Of a stretch of DNA of 64,000 bases, positions 21,660 through 32,626 are shown piece by piece (the first letter of the stretch is position 1; each line of letters starts with the position of its first letter). The DNA is from Diaporthe sp. PMI_573 (lineage: Eukaryota; Ascomycota; Sordariomycetes; Diaporthales; Diaporthaceae). The notes beneath the pieces were generated by a model that ran no database searches, was not told the origin of the DNA, and saw only the letters and a program-made list of their open reading frames with translations. The DNA lies in the NCBI GenBank assembly GCA_021399435.1, contig JAJTUP010000009.1:62001-126000 (forward strand), given 5' to 3'. The position numbers and the translations under genes are program-made.

Positions 21660-23184
21660 ATGTATGCATTCCAGCAAGGCCCGGGCCTGAACAGAGCTCA
21701 TATCCGCCCCGCGCTGGCAGTCCTTACGGTGCTCACCATCACATTCGTTCTGTTCCACCTCAAGGATCCGAGCGTGACCATCGACTCCCTCAGTGACTAC
21801 CAGCAATCCCAAGCGGGACACCTGAACGAGAGCCGAAGCTCAGGCAGCCAACAAACACACCAACAAGAGCAACAGAGCTGGTACAAGTCCATCCTGCAAC
21901 AGCTACAGCAGAAGCAATATTGCAAGTGGGAGTTCTCGCACTACGAGTCGAGTGAATATGAGGAGCGCTGGTTCTCGATCATCAAAACAGCCCAGAACGA
22001 CATATGCTCTACCATAGAGCAGTACGAACACGTCGAGAACAGCAAGAAGATTGTCCGACGAATCGAAAGCCTCTTGCACATTGACAAATCGCTCAGATGG
22101 GCCGAATATGACACCGTGGCCCCGGCCGAGCTCGAGCCGGACGACCACCTCTTCTCGCGCATGCACTACCGCCGGACATGCTACGACGCCAAGCTCGACA
22201 CCTTCTTTCCTGACTCCAGGGGGCGCGGCGTGCAGCTCATCGAACCCCTATGGGGTCTCCTCCGAGATCCCTTTGACAAATGGTGCCTCCAGCAGCGGCT
22301 AACAATGCCAGGCTGGGACGACACCGATGAGGGACAGAGCAAAGATGCCATTATGCCGATGGGTTTCGCGCCTTACGCGTACGACCTCAAGGCCACGAAG
22401 CCCATCGAGCTCGACGACTACGAGAGAAAGCACCTGTGGAGGCCGCACGGCATTCCGCCGTGGCACTCGCACCTGACACCCAGCCAGGATCACAAAAGCG
22501 GCATTACCGTGTACGAGAAGCCGCGAAACGTCTTCATGGATCTCGGCGCGTCATATTTCACCGAGTGGAATAACCCCGGCCTCCCCAGCGGTGGCGTGAC
22601 CGCTGCGAGCGGCAAATGGTTCTACAACACGTATCATGCCCGAGGCCAGCCGTTTGACACGTACATCGCCGTCGAGGTCGCCCAGCTCGACCCCAACTAT
22701 GCCCAGATCCAGCTGCCACGGGAGCTCGTGGGCATCTACAACCTGATCAATACGCCGCTGACGATGGACGATGGCGATAAACTCAACACCGTTGATATCA
22801 TCAAGCGTATCTCTAAGCCAGGTGACTTCTTCGTCCTGAAGGTTGATATCGACAGCGCCCCGATCGAGATGCCCTTGATCAAGAGCCTGCTCGATGATGA
22901 CCAAGCACAGGGTGGTGCTAGTGCTAATATCGATGAGTTGATGTTTGAACACCGTGAGTCTCATTCCTGTTTCCTTTTGCCTCTTTTGTTTCCCCAGACT
23001 GGTGACGCTCGTCGCTAACACATTTCTCTCTCTTCTCTTCCTAGATGTTTACTTTCCGCCTATGGCTGGCCCAGAGGGCCCATGGGGGATACTTAACCCT
23101 GAGGTTGATGGTGACTTAACCTACTCCTATGAGGTCTTCCGTGATCTGCGCAAGAAGGGCATTCGATCGCACAGTTGGCCTTAG
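21660..23184 (+). CDS. Type II membrane protein with methyltransferase-like core, two exons
   Basis: Structure join(21660..22953, 23045..23184), 477 residues; the 91-nt intron (GTGAGT..CCTAG) joins EH to HVYFPP in frame. A hydrophobic anchor at about residues 18-34 (LAVLTVLTITFVLFHL) is followed by a Gln/Ser-rich stem, and the rest would lie in the secretory lumen. The C-terminal half carries marks of an FkbM-like SAM methyltransferase: NVFMDLGASYF (motif I), YIAVEVAQLD (acidic end of strand 2) and FFVLKVDIDSAPIEMPLIKSLL. This conserved fungal family is uncharacterised as far as I know. The methyltransferase call rests on motif resemblance only; the substrate is unknown. The ATG at 21660 is the only one giving a short cytosolic end before the anchor. 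Confidence 0.75.
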
Positions 23185-23678
23185 GCTTGGTCCTGTATCA
23201 TGAAGAAATGGCTATTTGTTGACTCAAACACCGGGCTCTAAACGACACGCATGATTTTCGGGGTAGAATGGCCTCCAAAAAGGTCATGCTGAAATCGGGA
23301 ATCAATATGAATCTTTCAATCTTGTTGGAAGTAACACTTCAACCTTTCCGTGCGTCCTCGATGTTTAGGAACTCGGGAGAGAGTAAGGTAGGCAGATAGA
23401 GCGGAACACAGAAGAGAAATTAAAGTTACCAGCAAATGATATGGCATGCAGACGTCCCCACCCTGGGGACCATTTTCGAGAGTAAAACGATAAAATCATG
23501 ATGCCAATACTTGTATTATTTTACACTGTGAAAGCCAACCCTACAGTGACACCCGGGACTTTGGCGGCTGATACGCGACCCGGGTCCACCGTTCTTGAGC
23601 TGTCCGCCGTTACTCCTCAATCTTTTCGTCTCTCTTTGCTTCCTATTTGCACATAAATCCATCAACCCTCCCACGGCA
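23185..23678. other. Convergent 3' intergenic region
   Basis: About 490 bases between two converging genes; no coding sequence or repeat seen. Confidence 0.6.
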
Positions 23679-26172
23679 TTACCCAGTTGTGTCGATCTCT
23701 GGCAGCGGTGTCGAGAGCCCAAACCGCCTCTGCTTCACACTGGCGTGCTGTTTCATTGACTTCTTCACGACATCATCTTCTTCCTCATCGACTATTACTA
23801 TCATCCACACGCCCACCGAGCCGTTCCTCCCTATCAATGGAGTAGCATGAATCCATCTCGGCCGGCTAGACTCTGCGTTACGACGAGGGCTAGAGATCCA
23901 GCGGATCTTAGCGGTGACGCCACGTCCATCGGCCAGGGCTTGGTGAACTTGGTCACGAGTGCGGCCCGAGCCTCCAACTCGATCCATGAAACTGGACTGC
24001 AGCATGCCAGGAATGCGGAGGGACGGCGAGGCGAACAGGACCCGGAGGCTCGGGTACGGCCGCACCAGGAGGTAGTTCTCGTACACGCCCGGCATGTGGC
24101 CGCCCTTGTTAAGCGGGTTTCTGTCGGCAGGGGTCGAGGGTCTCGAGCGCGGCGGCAGGTTCAACTCGTCTTGTCCCGAGGGCGCCCTCAACGGAGCAGG
24201 GCTGAGGGTCGTGATTGCATCCGTGCTATTCCTGTTGTTATCGTCGCTGTCGCCACTGCCGCAGCCGTCCGAATCAGACTCAATCACGAGCCTTTCCTTG
24301 TGCCATCTGGACGCGGTTGTCTGCTCTTGGTCCTGGAGTGGCCGGTGCATGGCTCCCCCGTGCTTGCGAACAGTGTCCAGCTCCTGCATGTTGAACATCT
24401 CGCTCAGCTCCTGGAACTCGTCCTTGGCCTCTTGTTCGGCGTCCTTCCTCTCTCCTGACTCGGGCGTTTCGTTTTTCGGTTGTTCGTCGTTGTCGTCTTC
24501 GTATTGGTCGTCGACGTGACGCCTCAAATACTCCAGCCCAGCACACTCCTTGGCCAGCCCTGATACATCTACTTGGGCGCCCAGAAAATATCGCACCTTG
24601 CCCTTGGAGTCCATCAAAGGGGTACACATGAGCAGGTTCATGAATGCAGATCCATCTCTCCTGTAATTCAGGAACGTTTCATAGTGTTCCTTGCCTGCGT
24701 TGAGCCTTTCCCTTATCCGCCTGATGCTGAAGGGATTCGTCTTAGGCCCCTGAAGGAAGCGGCAGTTCCGGCCAATTACGTGTTTGGTGCCGTACTGTGT
24801 GGTCCTGTGAAATTCTGTGTTAGGTAACGGAGCGTCAGCTTTTCTCTCTCCATTATATCGTCCATCATTCATTCAAACCACAATGTAGGAAAGACGACAC
24901 ATACCCTCAGAAGCGAATATTATGGGATTTTCATGGCGTGAGGGATCAGTGAGGCAGAAAGTTTCGGCAAGACCTTCGGACATACTACGTTTTGGCAAAC
25001 ACACTTTTAGTTTCTCCTTGGAAATGCAATTGCAAACCTTGCAGCGCGAGTTTCGTCGAATGATAGAAGTGACAGAAAGGGGTAACACCGGAACGTACTC
25101 TCTTAGGTTGGCAGGCATAGAGCCCACAATGCGCCTGCGGATGGAGGTCTCGACAAACTGCATCCACACATTCGTAATGAAGGCAGGCAGGTCCTCTTGT
25201 GCCAACAATTCGAAAGCGGCATCGGCTTTCCTCTTGAGGCGGTCATTCGATGTCATAGGTACAGCGGCTGTATCTCGCGTGAATTCGTACTCATCCAATG
25301 GCTCCAGCGCTTCACTAATGGCATTGGCATACTTAAAAGCAGCCAGCGCCTTGACGGTGTCCAGGTAGTACACCAAAAGTGGGACCGACTTTGGTCGATA
25401 GACGCTCATAAACGTTGAGAAGCGTTGAAACAGCGTGAAGTCGCCAAAGATTATCCTCAAGTGCTGCGGCGAGAACAGGAATTCGGATCGCTCTTCAAGC
25501 GAGTACCCGTCCGCAGCCTCTGTCTCAGGCGAAACGAGATCGAAGCTGCCAGGCTCGACTTCCTCTTCGTCAAGAGGGTCAAGGCCATCGGGATACTCAG
25601 TACTTGTGGCCTGCAGTGGCGGCAGTGAAAAACCCGGGGGCGAGGGGCTAGGCGTGGTGATCCGCGTTTGATACGAGGATTCGGTGGAGCGAAGCGATAT
25701 TGCTGAACGTTTGCTTCGTACATTGGGAGAAAATGAGCGAACTCCTACTGGCATAGAACGTTCGTGTCTTAGCGGGAAAGGAGACTGGATGGTCTCTGGT
25801 ACATCGGGAAGACTGGATGAAACGAGACAGACAGGTCAGTACAAGGTCTACGTTGCAATATTCAGTAGCAATGCTGCTCAGATGTTTTGACAGCGTAGGT
25901 TAAGATGTGTTTGGAGCTCAGAAAGGGATGGCAAGAACTCATAGAGCTCACCTCTTCATTTCTGGCCTGGGGACGTTCCCATTGACTTGCTCACGTTCGG
26001 ATGTCTTCCGATGAGGAGCCATAAAGTCATATTTTCCGGCCAGGATCTTATTTAGCACTGATATTCCCCGAGGTGATCTTTGGAGAGGCGATTCTGGGAC
26101 GTCGGCTTCTCCAACATCTGTGTCTGGGGAGTAAGTACTCGATGAGGTGGAATGATTTGAGCTACTGGGCAT
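23679..26172 (-). CDS. RGS-LOV blue-light photoreceptor (BcLOV4-like), three exons
   Basis: Structure complement(join(23679..24814, 24905..25812, 25952..26172)), 754 residues. Exon 1 is a Ser-rich N-terminus. An RGS domain (about 183-315; FLFSPQHLRIIFGDFTLFQR onward) is followed by a LOV domain. LOV marks: TFCLTDPSRHENPIIFASE, joined by intron 2 to EFHRTTQYG, then the flavin-adduct motif GRNCRFLQ with the photoactive Cys at about 394, NYRRDGSAFMNLL, and RYFLGAQVDVS. A charged linker leads to a PAS-like C-terminal segment (PYPSLRVLFASPSLRIPG .. GVWMIVIVDEE). RGS domains accelerate GTP hydrolysis by G-alpha; Botrytis BcLOV4 binds membranes under blue light. Light-dependent control of G-protein signalling is therefore inferred. 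A 114-nt in-frame GT..AG stretch (24985-25098) between RGS and LOV may be a further intron, giving 716 residues. Confidence 0.9.
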
Positions 26173-29100
26173 CACAGATGCCTTGCAGTGAATATATATT
26201 CAGACGGAACGACTTCTCAGCGTTGTACAATTATCTCGCCTGCCTCGACATGTGGAGATGCTGTGGCTTGATTAGGCTTGAATGCTCCGAATGGTACCAC
26301 TCCTATATCACCTGAAGTTATAGCAGTTGCATTTGTGACGCCTTGCCCTTGCGCGACCTTGCAGTAGTCGGAAACAGGCATGCCAAAAATGTCCGAAGTT
26401 GGCCGCACCCTTGCCTGCCAACCGAGGAGCGGTCCACTGACATGTTGAGAATGCCGCATTTGTTTCCGCTCTTAGCAACAAGCTGTCAGATTATGCTACT
26501 TGCCACGAAAGTCAGTTCAAGGCTTGTTCAGCCACTTCAATTACAGCACATGCGGTGATTTATTGGTGGCGGGATGTGGCGTAGGTCTCGTTTTGCGGAC
26601 AGTATTCCTGCAGGAATGTGGTTTCAAGACGGCCCAACGGCCCATTGTACGTTGATTGACTCCGCTCTCACTGGCAACCCACACTAGTCACGATTTCAAG
26701 GAAGACTACGTCGTTCGATCCAGCCGGCAAACTCAATTCTAGCTGAGGTTTACGTTTGCAGCTAGCAATACGTGTGCGACTATATACCACGTGTGTGACG
26801 TGAACTAGGCCCAAGCTCGTCATAGAAACCATTTGACAGCAATTGCCGAACTCCTTAATACAAACGTTTTAATGTTTGAGGTTGAGGAGTTGGGTTGTAA
26901 TGTATGCGCGCTGAGTTAGACCCTGAGCGTGACCTTCGACAGGAGCGGGAAGCTCAACGCTACTGCGATAACAATCACCGACTGACAGACCTCGCAGCGT
27001 AGGGGGAGGGGAAGAGGGAGGGCAAAATGAAGAAAAAGAAAAAATGGCTCGCTTGGTCTGTTTCTGCGTTGAAGTCTAATCAGCAGGTGGTACAGAGCTG
27101 AGGTTGCGGTAAGGCTGCGTTCGTCTCGGGAAGCGCGCGGGATGACCTCGCAATCCGGTAACTTCTCTATATTTGTCCTTCATGTTCCGAGAATTTGGTC
27201 TCAACAGTTCCTCAAGGATGCCATGGGCTGCTGAATTGTCCTTGATTGGGCCCATGAGACCCGGAAATCCCGAAGGTTTAGAACGCCTTGGTACCGAACG
27301 GGAGGCAGAATTCTCTTATGCCCACCCATGTATCTTAGCCGGACATCACAACGGCACCTAACGTGACTCGCACCCGACACCAGCCTCCGCATGGTTTAGT
27401 CTTCGGTCCACCGTAGGTGTGCAGGGAAGCTCGGAAGGCACCTCGGTCTGCAGTTCTGTGCAGCAGGCAAGGTATCATCATGCTAGGAACAAACTCAGAC
27501 GCTACCTCGTGCATGCTTTCTACAGTCGCATTTCAACGAATGTGGTGTCTTCCCCGGTTATCTCGCCGAGAACCAACTCTTGAATCCCCCCTCGATCTCG
27601 TCATATCTCACAAACTCCCACCGATCGGAGATCAGACATCGAGATCGGATCCCTCGGTTAGCAGGACGGCTTCAACCTGCACTCTGCGAAGGAATCAACG
27701 CAGCCGAGATCGACAGGAGCTACCGAGTCTGGCTTCGGTTCGGAGCGGTTCCGCCTTCCATTTTGCCTCTGCCGTCTCACTCGGGTGATCATTGTATTGT
27801 CGGCACTTGTGAGCTTAATCCTGTCTCTAGGCAAACTTGCTAATCCTCGTCATACAAACAGCCTTGTCAGGCTGCAATCCATGCCCTCTTGATTTCCTGG
27901 TTCTCCGGTAGATCTTCTCCCGAACATCCAGTCGAGCTAGGTTTGGTTCGCCCGTATAGTCAATCTTTTATAGCTCCAGCATTGGTTAGGTTACATTTTC
28001 CGGCTGCTCAAGGATACTTTATTATGATTGCAAGCCTGACTAACGGATGACCGGGGTTTGAGTACGAACAAACTGCCAGCTCCGGTAAAGTGCGCTTCTA
28101 TGGTGATCATGCGAGAGACGTTAGTCCAGAAGACCTGACAGAAAAATGACGGGCCTGGCCTTACCCCTTGATCAAAATGCATATAGGACAGGGGTTCAAC
28201 AATTGGGCACGCAGGCTTCTCATGTCAAATATACATTAGAACGGTTTTGGTGCACTTGGCACAACGGCCTTTCACTAGTTCGTGGACTGGGAGCATTGGA
28301 ATAAACTATCACGAGGAAGCTGGTCCACTCCAGTCTACCCCAAGGTCAAAACGGCAGATGATGCGGTGAGCAAATACCAGCGCCAACACGAGAGGGCAGC
28401 ACGGAAATCGTTTTAGACTCCCTTGGTTGCGTGCATGAGAGACTCTCACCCTGCAACTTGCTCTACACCAAACCATCCGGACTAAAAACATCTCGAGGCA
28501 ACAGACATGCCACCTTGTCTAATTCTCCCGCGTGAGAATTATCTGTAAATTTGCTGCACATCTGCTTTGCTTTTCCATTTTGGCCATCAAGTTTATTTCT
28601 AAACTAAATATGATCTCAGTCATCAATTTATTACACAACAGCTTTTGCAGTCGTCGAGCAATATGCCGCCCACTTTGAATCGCGTGGAGGCACAAACGCC
28701 GAGGGCATCTTGTACGTGTTGCAACGTGAAGATTTGTTGGGAAGACTCTGTGTCTCATTCCCTTGATTCCAACCAGTTGGGCCTGCACTTCATGTATTCT
28801 TGCAGAATCTCCCGTCGAACAGTGATTCCCAACAGCCAGTTTAGCACGCAACCTCGGCAATCACAGCTTGGGCTGCTGAGTCTAGCAACACTTGTCGCAA
28901 GGCCGGCCTGGTTCCTGCTCCTCTTATTCGCTAGAAGTTTCATCACAGATTTGATGCCGTTACCAAAGGGTCGGTTCTGATTTGCCAATGCCAACTAGTG
29001 CTCGTGTCTGGCACCTGGCACGGACGAGGCTGAAGACATGAGCCACTCCCGCAGTCACTACCTACCTAAGCAGGTACCTAGTGAACTATAGTGTGAACTG

Positions 29101-29422
29101 GTGATCCCAATGGCATCTTCCTCTAGCCTTGAAGTGGTCCAGACGCATGTCCTGTACACACGTGTAGCTCTTTTTAGAGATTGCGGGGAACTACCAGCTG
29201 ATGATCGAAGCTGCCAAACCTCCAGATCGTTTTAAGCTGGACGCGAACGGCGTCTCGTTAGCCAATGCTCGCCCATAAGTAAACAGATCGAAAGTCTAAC
29301 GACGATGTAAACATAATAGTTGGGTCTCGATGACTACGTCAACCCGATTTCTCTTCATCTTTTCGCCTCACTGTTTCCCCTAAGTAATTACACTTACATA
29401 TTTAAACCTCCAACCATCCACT
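26173..29422. other. Long gene-poor region, left part
   Basis: 3.2 kb without a recognisable gene. A purine-rich tract lies at 27001-27050. ORFs of up to 123 codons (27417-27788, 28519-28860) overlap one another and carry no motif. It includes the RGS-LOV promoter at its left end. No terminal repeats or transposase motifs seen. Confidence 0.5.
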
Positions 29423-29794
29423 ATGAAGGTGTCTTCCATTTCCATGGCCTTTATCACGGCCCTAGCTGCCCCTGCCGCCACGGCTCCTACCGATGCACAT
29501 AATACGTTGGTCATTCTGCCACCACAGCCAACTCGTACGGTGCTTTGGGACTTGTTTTTGTTGTTTCGATCACATATCTACATATCTAAGCCATTACATA
29601 CAAGCATCGTGGGGGATTCAATAAGATGTTTAATTCGATACAAGACGCTTAGATGCGTGACACCATTCATCAGCATTGACTTGTTCGATCAGAGAAATGT
29701 CCTTGGAGCTCTTGATGTAAGATCCGAGGTCCGTGATGCATTAGCAGATTTATCTCTCCATGTTCCCAAGTTTCAAGACTTGCAGACCTCATAG
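29423..29794 (+). CDS. Possible small secreted protein, unknown
   Basis: A 123-codon ORF whose first 21 residues form a plausible signal peptide (MKVSSISMAFITALAAPAATA), with a CACTATGAAG start context and an AT-rich ATATTTAAA element just upstream (about 29397). After about residue 45 the composition becomes less protein-like, so the true gene may splice near GTACGG (about 29535) or may be decayed. No family recognised. Confidence 0.3.
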   Translation: MKVSSISMAFITALAAPAATAPTDAHNTLVILPPQPTRTVLWDLFLLFRSHIYISKPLHTSIVGDSIRCLIRYKTLRCVTPFISIDLFDQRNVLGALDVRSEVRDALADLSLHVPKFQDLQTS

Positions 29795-31006
29795 CGAGCT
29801 GGCCGATCACAGATTTCCAGGGGACCGTACTATCCACAAAATCATACCAGACTTGCTCACAGGGCACAAGAGGTTTGTAGCTGATTTGAACCACATTTGA
29901 CCATAGCTTGAATCCGCATTTACTCGACCTTGCCTCTCACTCGACATGAATAGCAATATCGATACCACACCAAGTATTTGTATTTGATTTCGGGATATGT
30001 GGCTATGGTACTCGTCAACAGTGATCTCCGAGGTCAGATAGTTATATCCTCTTCAGGATCATGTCACTCTGTGAACAATTGAGAGAATCAGGGTGTGGAA
30101 CACATATCCACCTGTGTTGGATCGCTCGTGATCCTCCCATGCTAAAGGTTGTTCATTCCAGCAAATTTTCACCTGTGACTTTCAACATTGGCTTGAGTCG
30201 GGTGACTCTCTCGAAGACCAGATGCCCGGTAGCAGAGATCGCAGCGCGTGCTGTCGATCAATCTTTCAGAGTCCGGATTTCACCATGTAACATGCCGCCC
30301 ACCCAGCCTGACAGCAGGCTCACACTCTAGCCCTCGATGGCAGTTCATTCTGGAGCTTTCGGCAGCGCCGTAAAGCAACCTTTATCTCTAACATAGCTGT
30401 CGTCGAGCGACTGGATTACAAGGCCTTTTTTGGTGTTCGCCCGATAGCTGCCTGTTCCAAATGTCCAGCAAGTTGCATCATCTGTAAAAGTGGTTTCGTT
30501 TTTAATCCGTATCCGTACGCTTCTTAAGCAATATGTAAGCGGTTCCTTCATACAGTGGTAAATGCTTGAACACTCATCTGTAAAACACATTTGCAGACAT
30601 CGCCCCAAGCATGCAAAGCACGTGGGGAATTCAGCCTCCAATGCAACCAACCTTCCATGTCCTGGCAACAGATTGGCCGGCGTCACATGCTGCATTGTCG
30701 ATCATCAAACACAGATTAGCAACGTGACTTACTGTCGCAACCATACCTGGAGAATGGCACGAAACAAACAACATAAAACGTCCAACTCGAAGTTTCAGGC
30801 AGCTAGAGAGAGTCCACATCGAAATCGCTTGCACCGGACCGTTGAGAGATATGTATTTTATTGAGATGATCAGAGATGCAGCCCGACGCGCACGCATGAC
30901 AAGGCAGATGATGGAGACGCGCCGAAAAGTGAACAGACAAAATGGATGTAAACCCAGAAACACCACCGTCCCTCCAGACACGCCAGACCATTGACCAATT
31001 CCTAGC
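29795..31006. other. Gene-poor region, right part
   Basis: 1.2 kb up to the P450 stop codon. A minus-strand ORF at 30345-30695 (116 codons, eight Cys) is noted among the findings; no other coding evidence. Confidence 0.45.
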
Positions 31007-32626
31007 CTAGGACCTCCGCCTGACCCCAATCTCAAGCCCCAGCGGCTTCCTCAGGAACCCCTCGCGCGTCTCCATCACGTCCTGGCGCAGGAAGACGTCG
31101 TACCTCCTCGCCCACGAGGCAACGATAAGCTTCATCTCCATCTCGGCGACGTTCCGGCCCACGCAGGCCCGCGGTCCATGACTAAAAGGGATAAACGCGT
31201 TCTTCTGGCGCGTGGTGAGCGAGTCCCACCTCTCCGGTCGGTACTCCCCCGCGTCGGGCCCCCAGATCTCCGTCGAGTGGTGCATCGTGTACGAGGGCAC
31301 CGACAGCACCGTGCCTGGTGGGAAGTAGTGGCCCTGGATCGTCACGCCGCGGGGCGCGTCGACGGGGATGAGACGTGGCAGGCCGATGCCGCTGGTTGAG
31401 TGGTGGCGGAGGGCCTCGTTGATGACGTTCTGCAGGTAGGGCAGGTTGGCGACCTGCTCGTAGGACGGGACGGTGTCGATATCCGGGAGGGCCTCGTCCA
31501 GCTCCTTCTGCAGCTTCTCCAGGACGCCCGGGGTGCGGGCGACGTGGTACAGCAGGGCGCAGGAGGAGTTGGAGGTGGTGTCGGAACCGGCGATGAGCTG
31601 GGTGAGGGCCTCGGCGGTGAGCTCCTCGCGGCCGAGGGGCTCGCCCTTGTCGTCGCGGCCCTCCATCAGGCGGGCGAGCAGGTCCTTGCGGTCGATGGCG
31701 GGAGGGCTGTCCAGGCGGCCCTTGACGCGGGCGATGGCGATGCCGGCCAGGTTCTGCACGGCGGCGGCGCCCTGGCTGAAGAAGGGGTCCGGCGACCAGG
31801 GGGCCCAGGGCTTGAGCTGGGGCAGGCAGCCCAGGGCGGCGCTGACCTCTCCGCGGCGGTTGAGGATCTCGATGGCGGGGGCGTAGATGGGCTCCGACTC
31901 GGGGCTCGACCGCACCTCGGCCAGGTCCTCGCCCCGCTCCAGCATGCCGAAGGGGGCGCCGAAGGCCAGGTCGCCGATGACGTCGAAGGCGAGGTAGTTG
32001 AACCACTTGAGGCAGTCGAGGTGCGCCGTGGGCGTCTTCTCGTTGGAGCTGTTGTTGGCGTTCCTGGCAACGAGTTCGTCCCAGCGCTTGACAAACAGCT
32101 CCAGGTTTGAGTGGATATAGGGCTCGAACTGCGAGATGGACTTGGCCGAGAAGGTGTGGCTGACGATCTTGCGCTTGCGCGAGTGCTGGGCCCTGTCGCG
32201 TGTGTTGAACAGTCCCCGCTGGATCGACACGAAGGCGTCGTAGAACTCGCTATGGTGGTACAGTGTAAGTGACTGCGTATATAGACACGGAATATATGCC
32301 TGCAGAGAAGCTCCTTACCTCTTCAGGAAGCCATTGCCATGGCCATAGATGACATTGATGGCCTCGTCGTCGGCAACACTGACATGATTGGGCTGGATTC
32401 GCACGATAGGTCCCAGCTTCTTGTGCAGCTTGTCGACGGTCAGGTAGCGGTCGCCCCGGCGGCAGACTAAGAGAAGCCACAGATTCGAGAACTGGGCGGG
32501 GAACGGCGCGGGGATGTTTCGAAGGTGGGCGTGGGTGACGAGGTACGGATACAAGTACCAGGCGGCGAGCAGGGCTGGGGCTGCGAGGAGCGCCCACGGC
32601 GAGAGGAAGAGGTTGACTATGGCCAT
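31007..32626 (-). CDS. bphA: Cytochrome P450 CYP53, benzoate 4-monooxygenase
   Basis: Para-hydroxylates benzoate to 4-hydroxybenzoate in the ER membrane with electrons from P450 reductase, feeding the protocatechuate/beta-ketoadipate route; in fungi it also detoxifies benzoic acids from plants. Structure complement(join(31007..32249, 32319..32626)), 516 residues, the usual CYP53 length. The 69-nt intron splits the Ser codon of FLKRSEFYDAFVSI. N-terminal anchor (about residues 5-30), HGNGFLK and RGLFNTRDRAQHSRKRKIVSHTFS blocks typical of CYP53, I-helix AGSDTTSN, ExxR in NEALRHHST, PERW, and heme loop FSHGPRACVG. The GC content of this exon is high, which gives several spurious antisense ORFs. 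Family assignment is firm; the symbol follows the Aspergillus name. Confidence 0.92.

Noticed and set aside
31182..32110. Long ORFs (236-274 codons) in other frames of the P450
   Set aside because: They come from high third-position GC in the CYP53 exon and have Arg/Pro-rich, motif-free translations.
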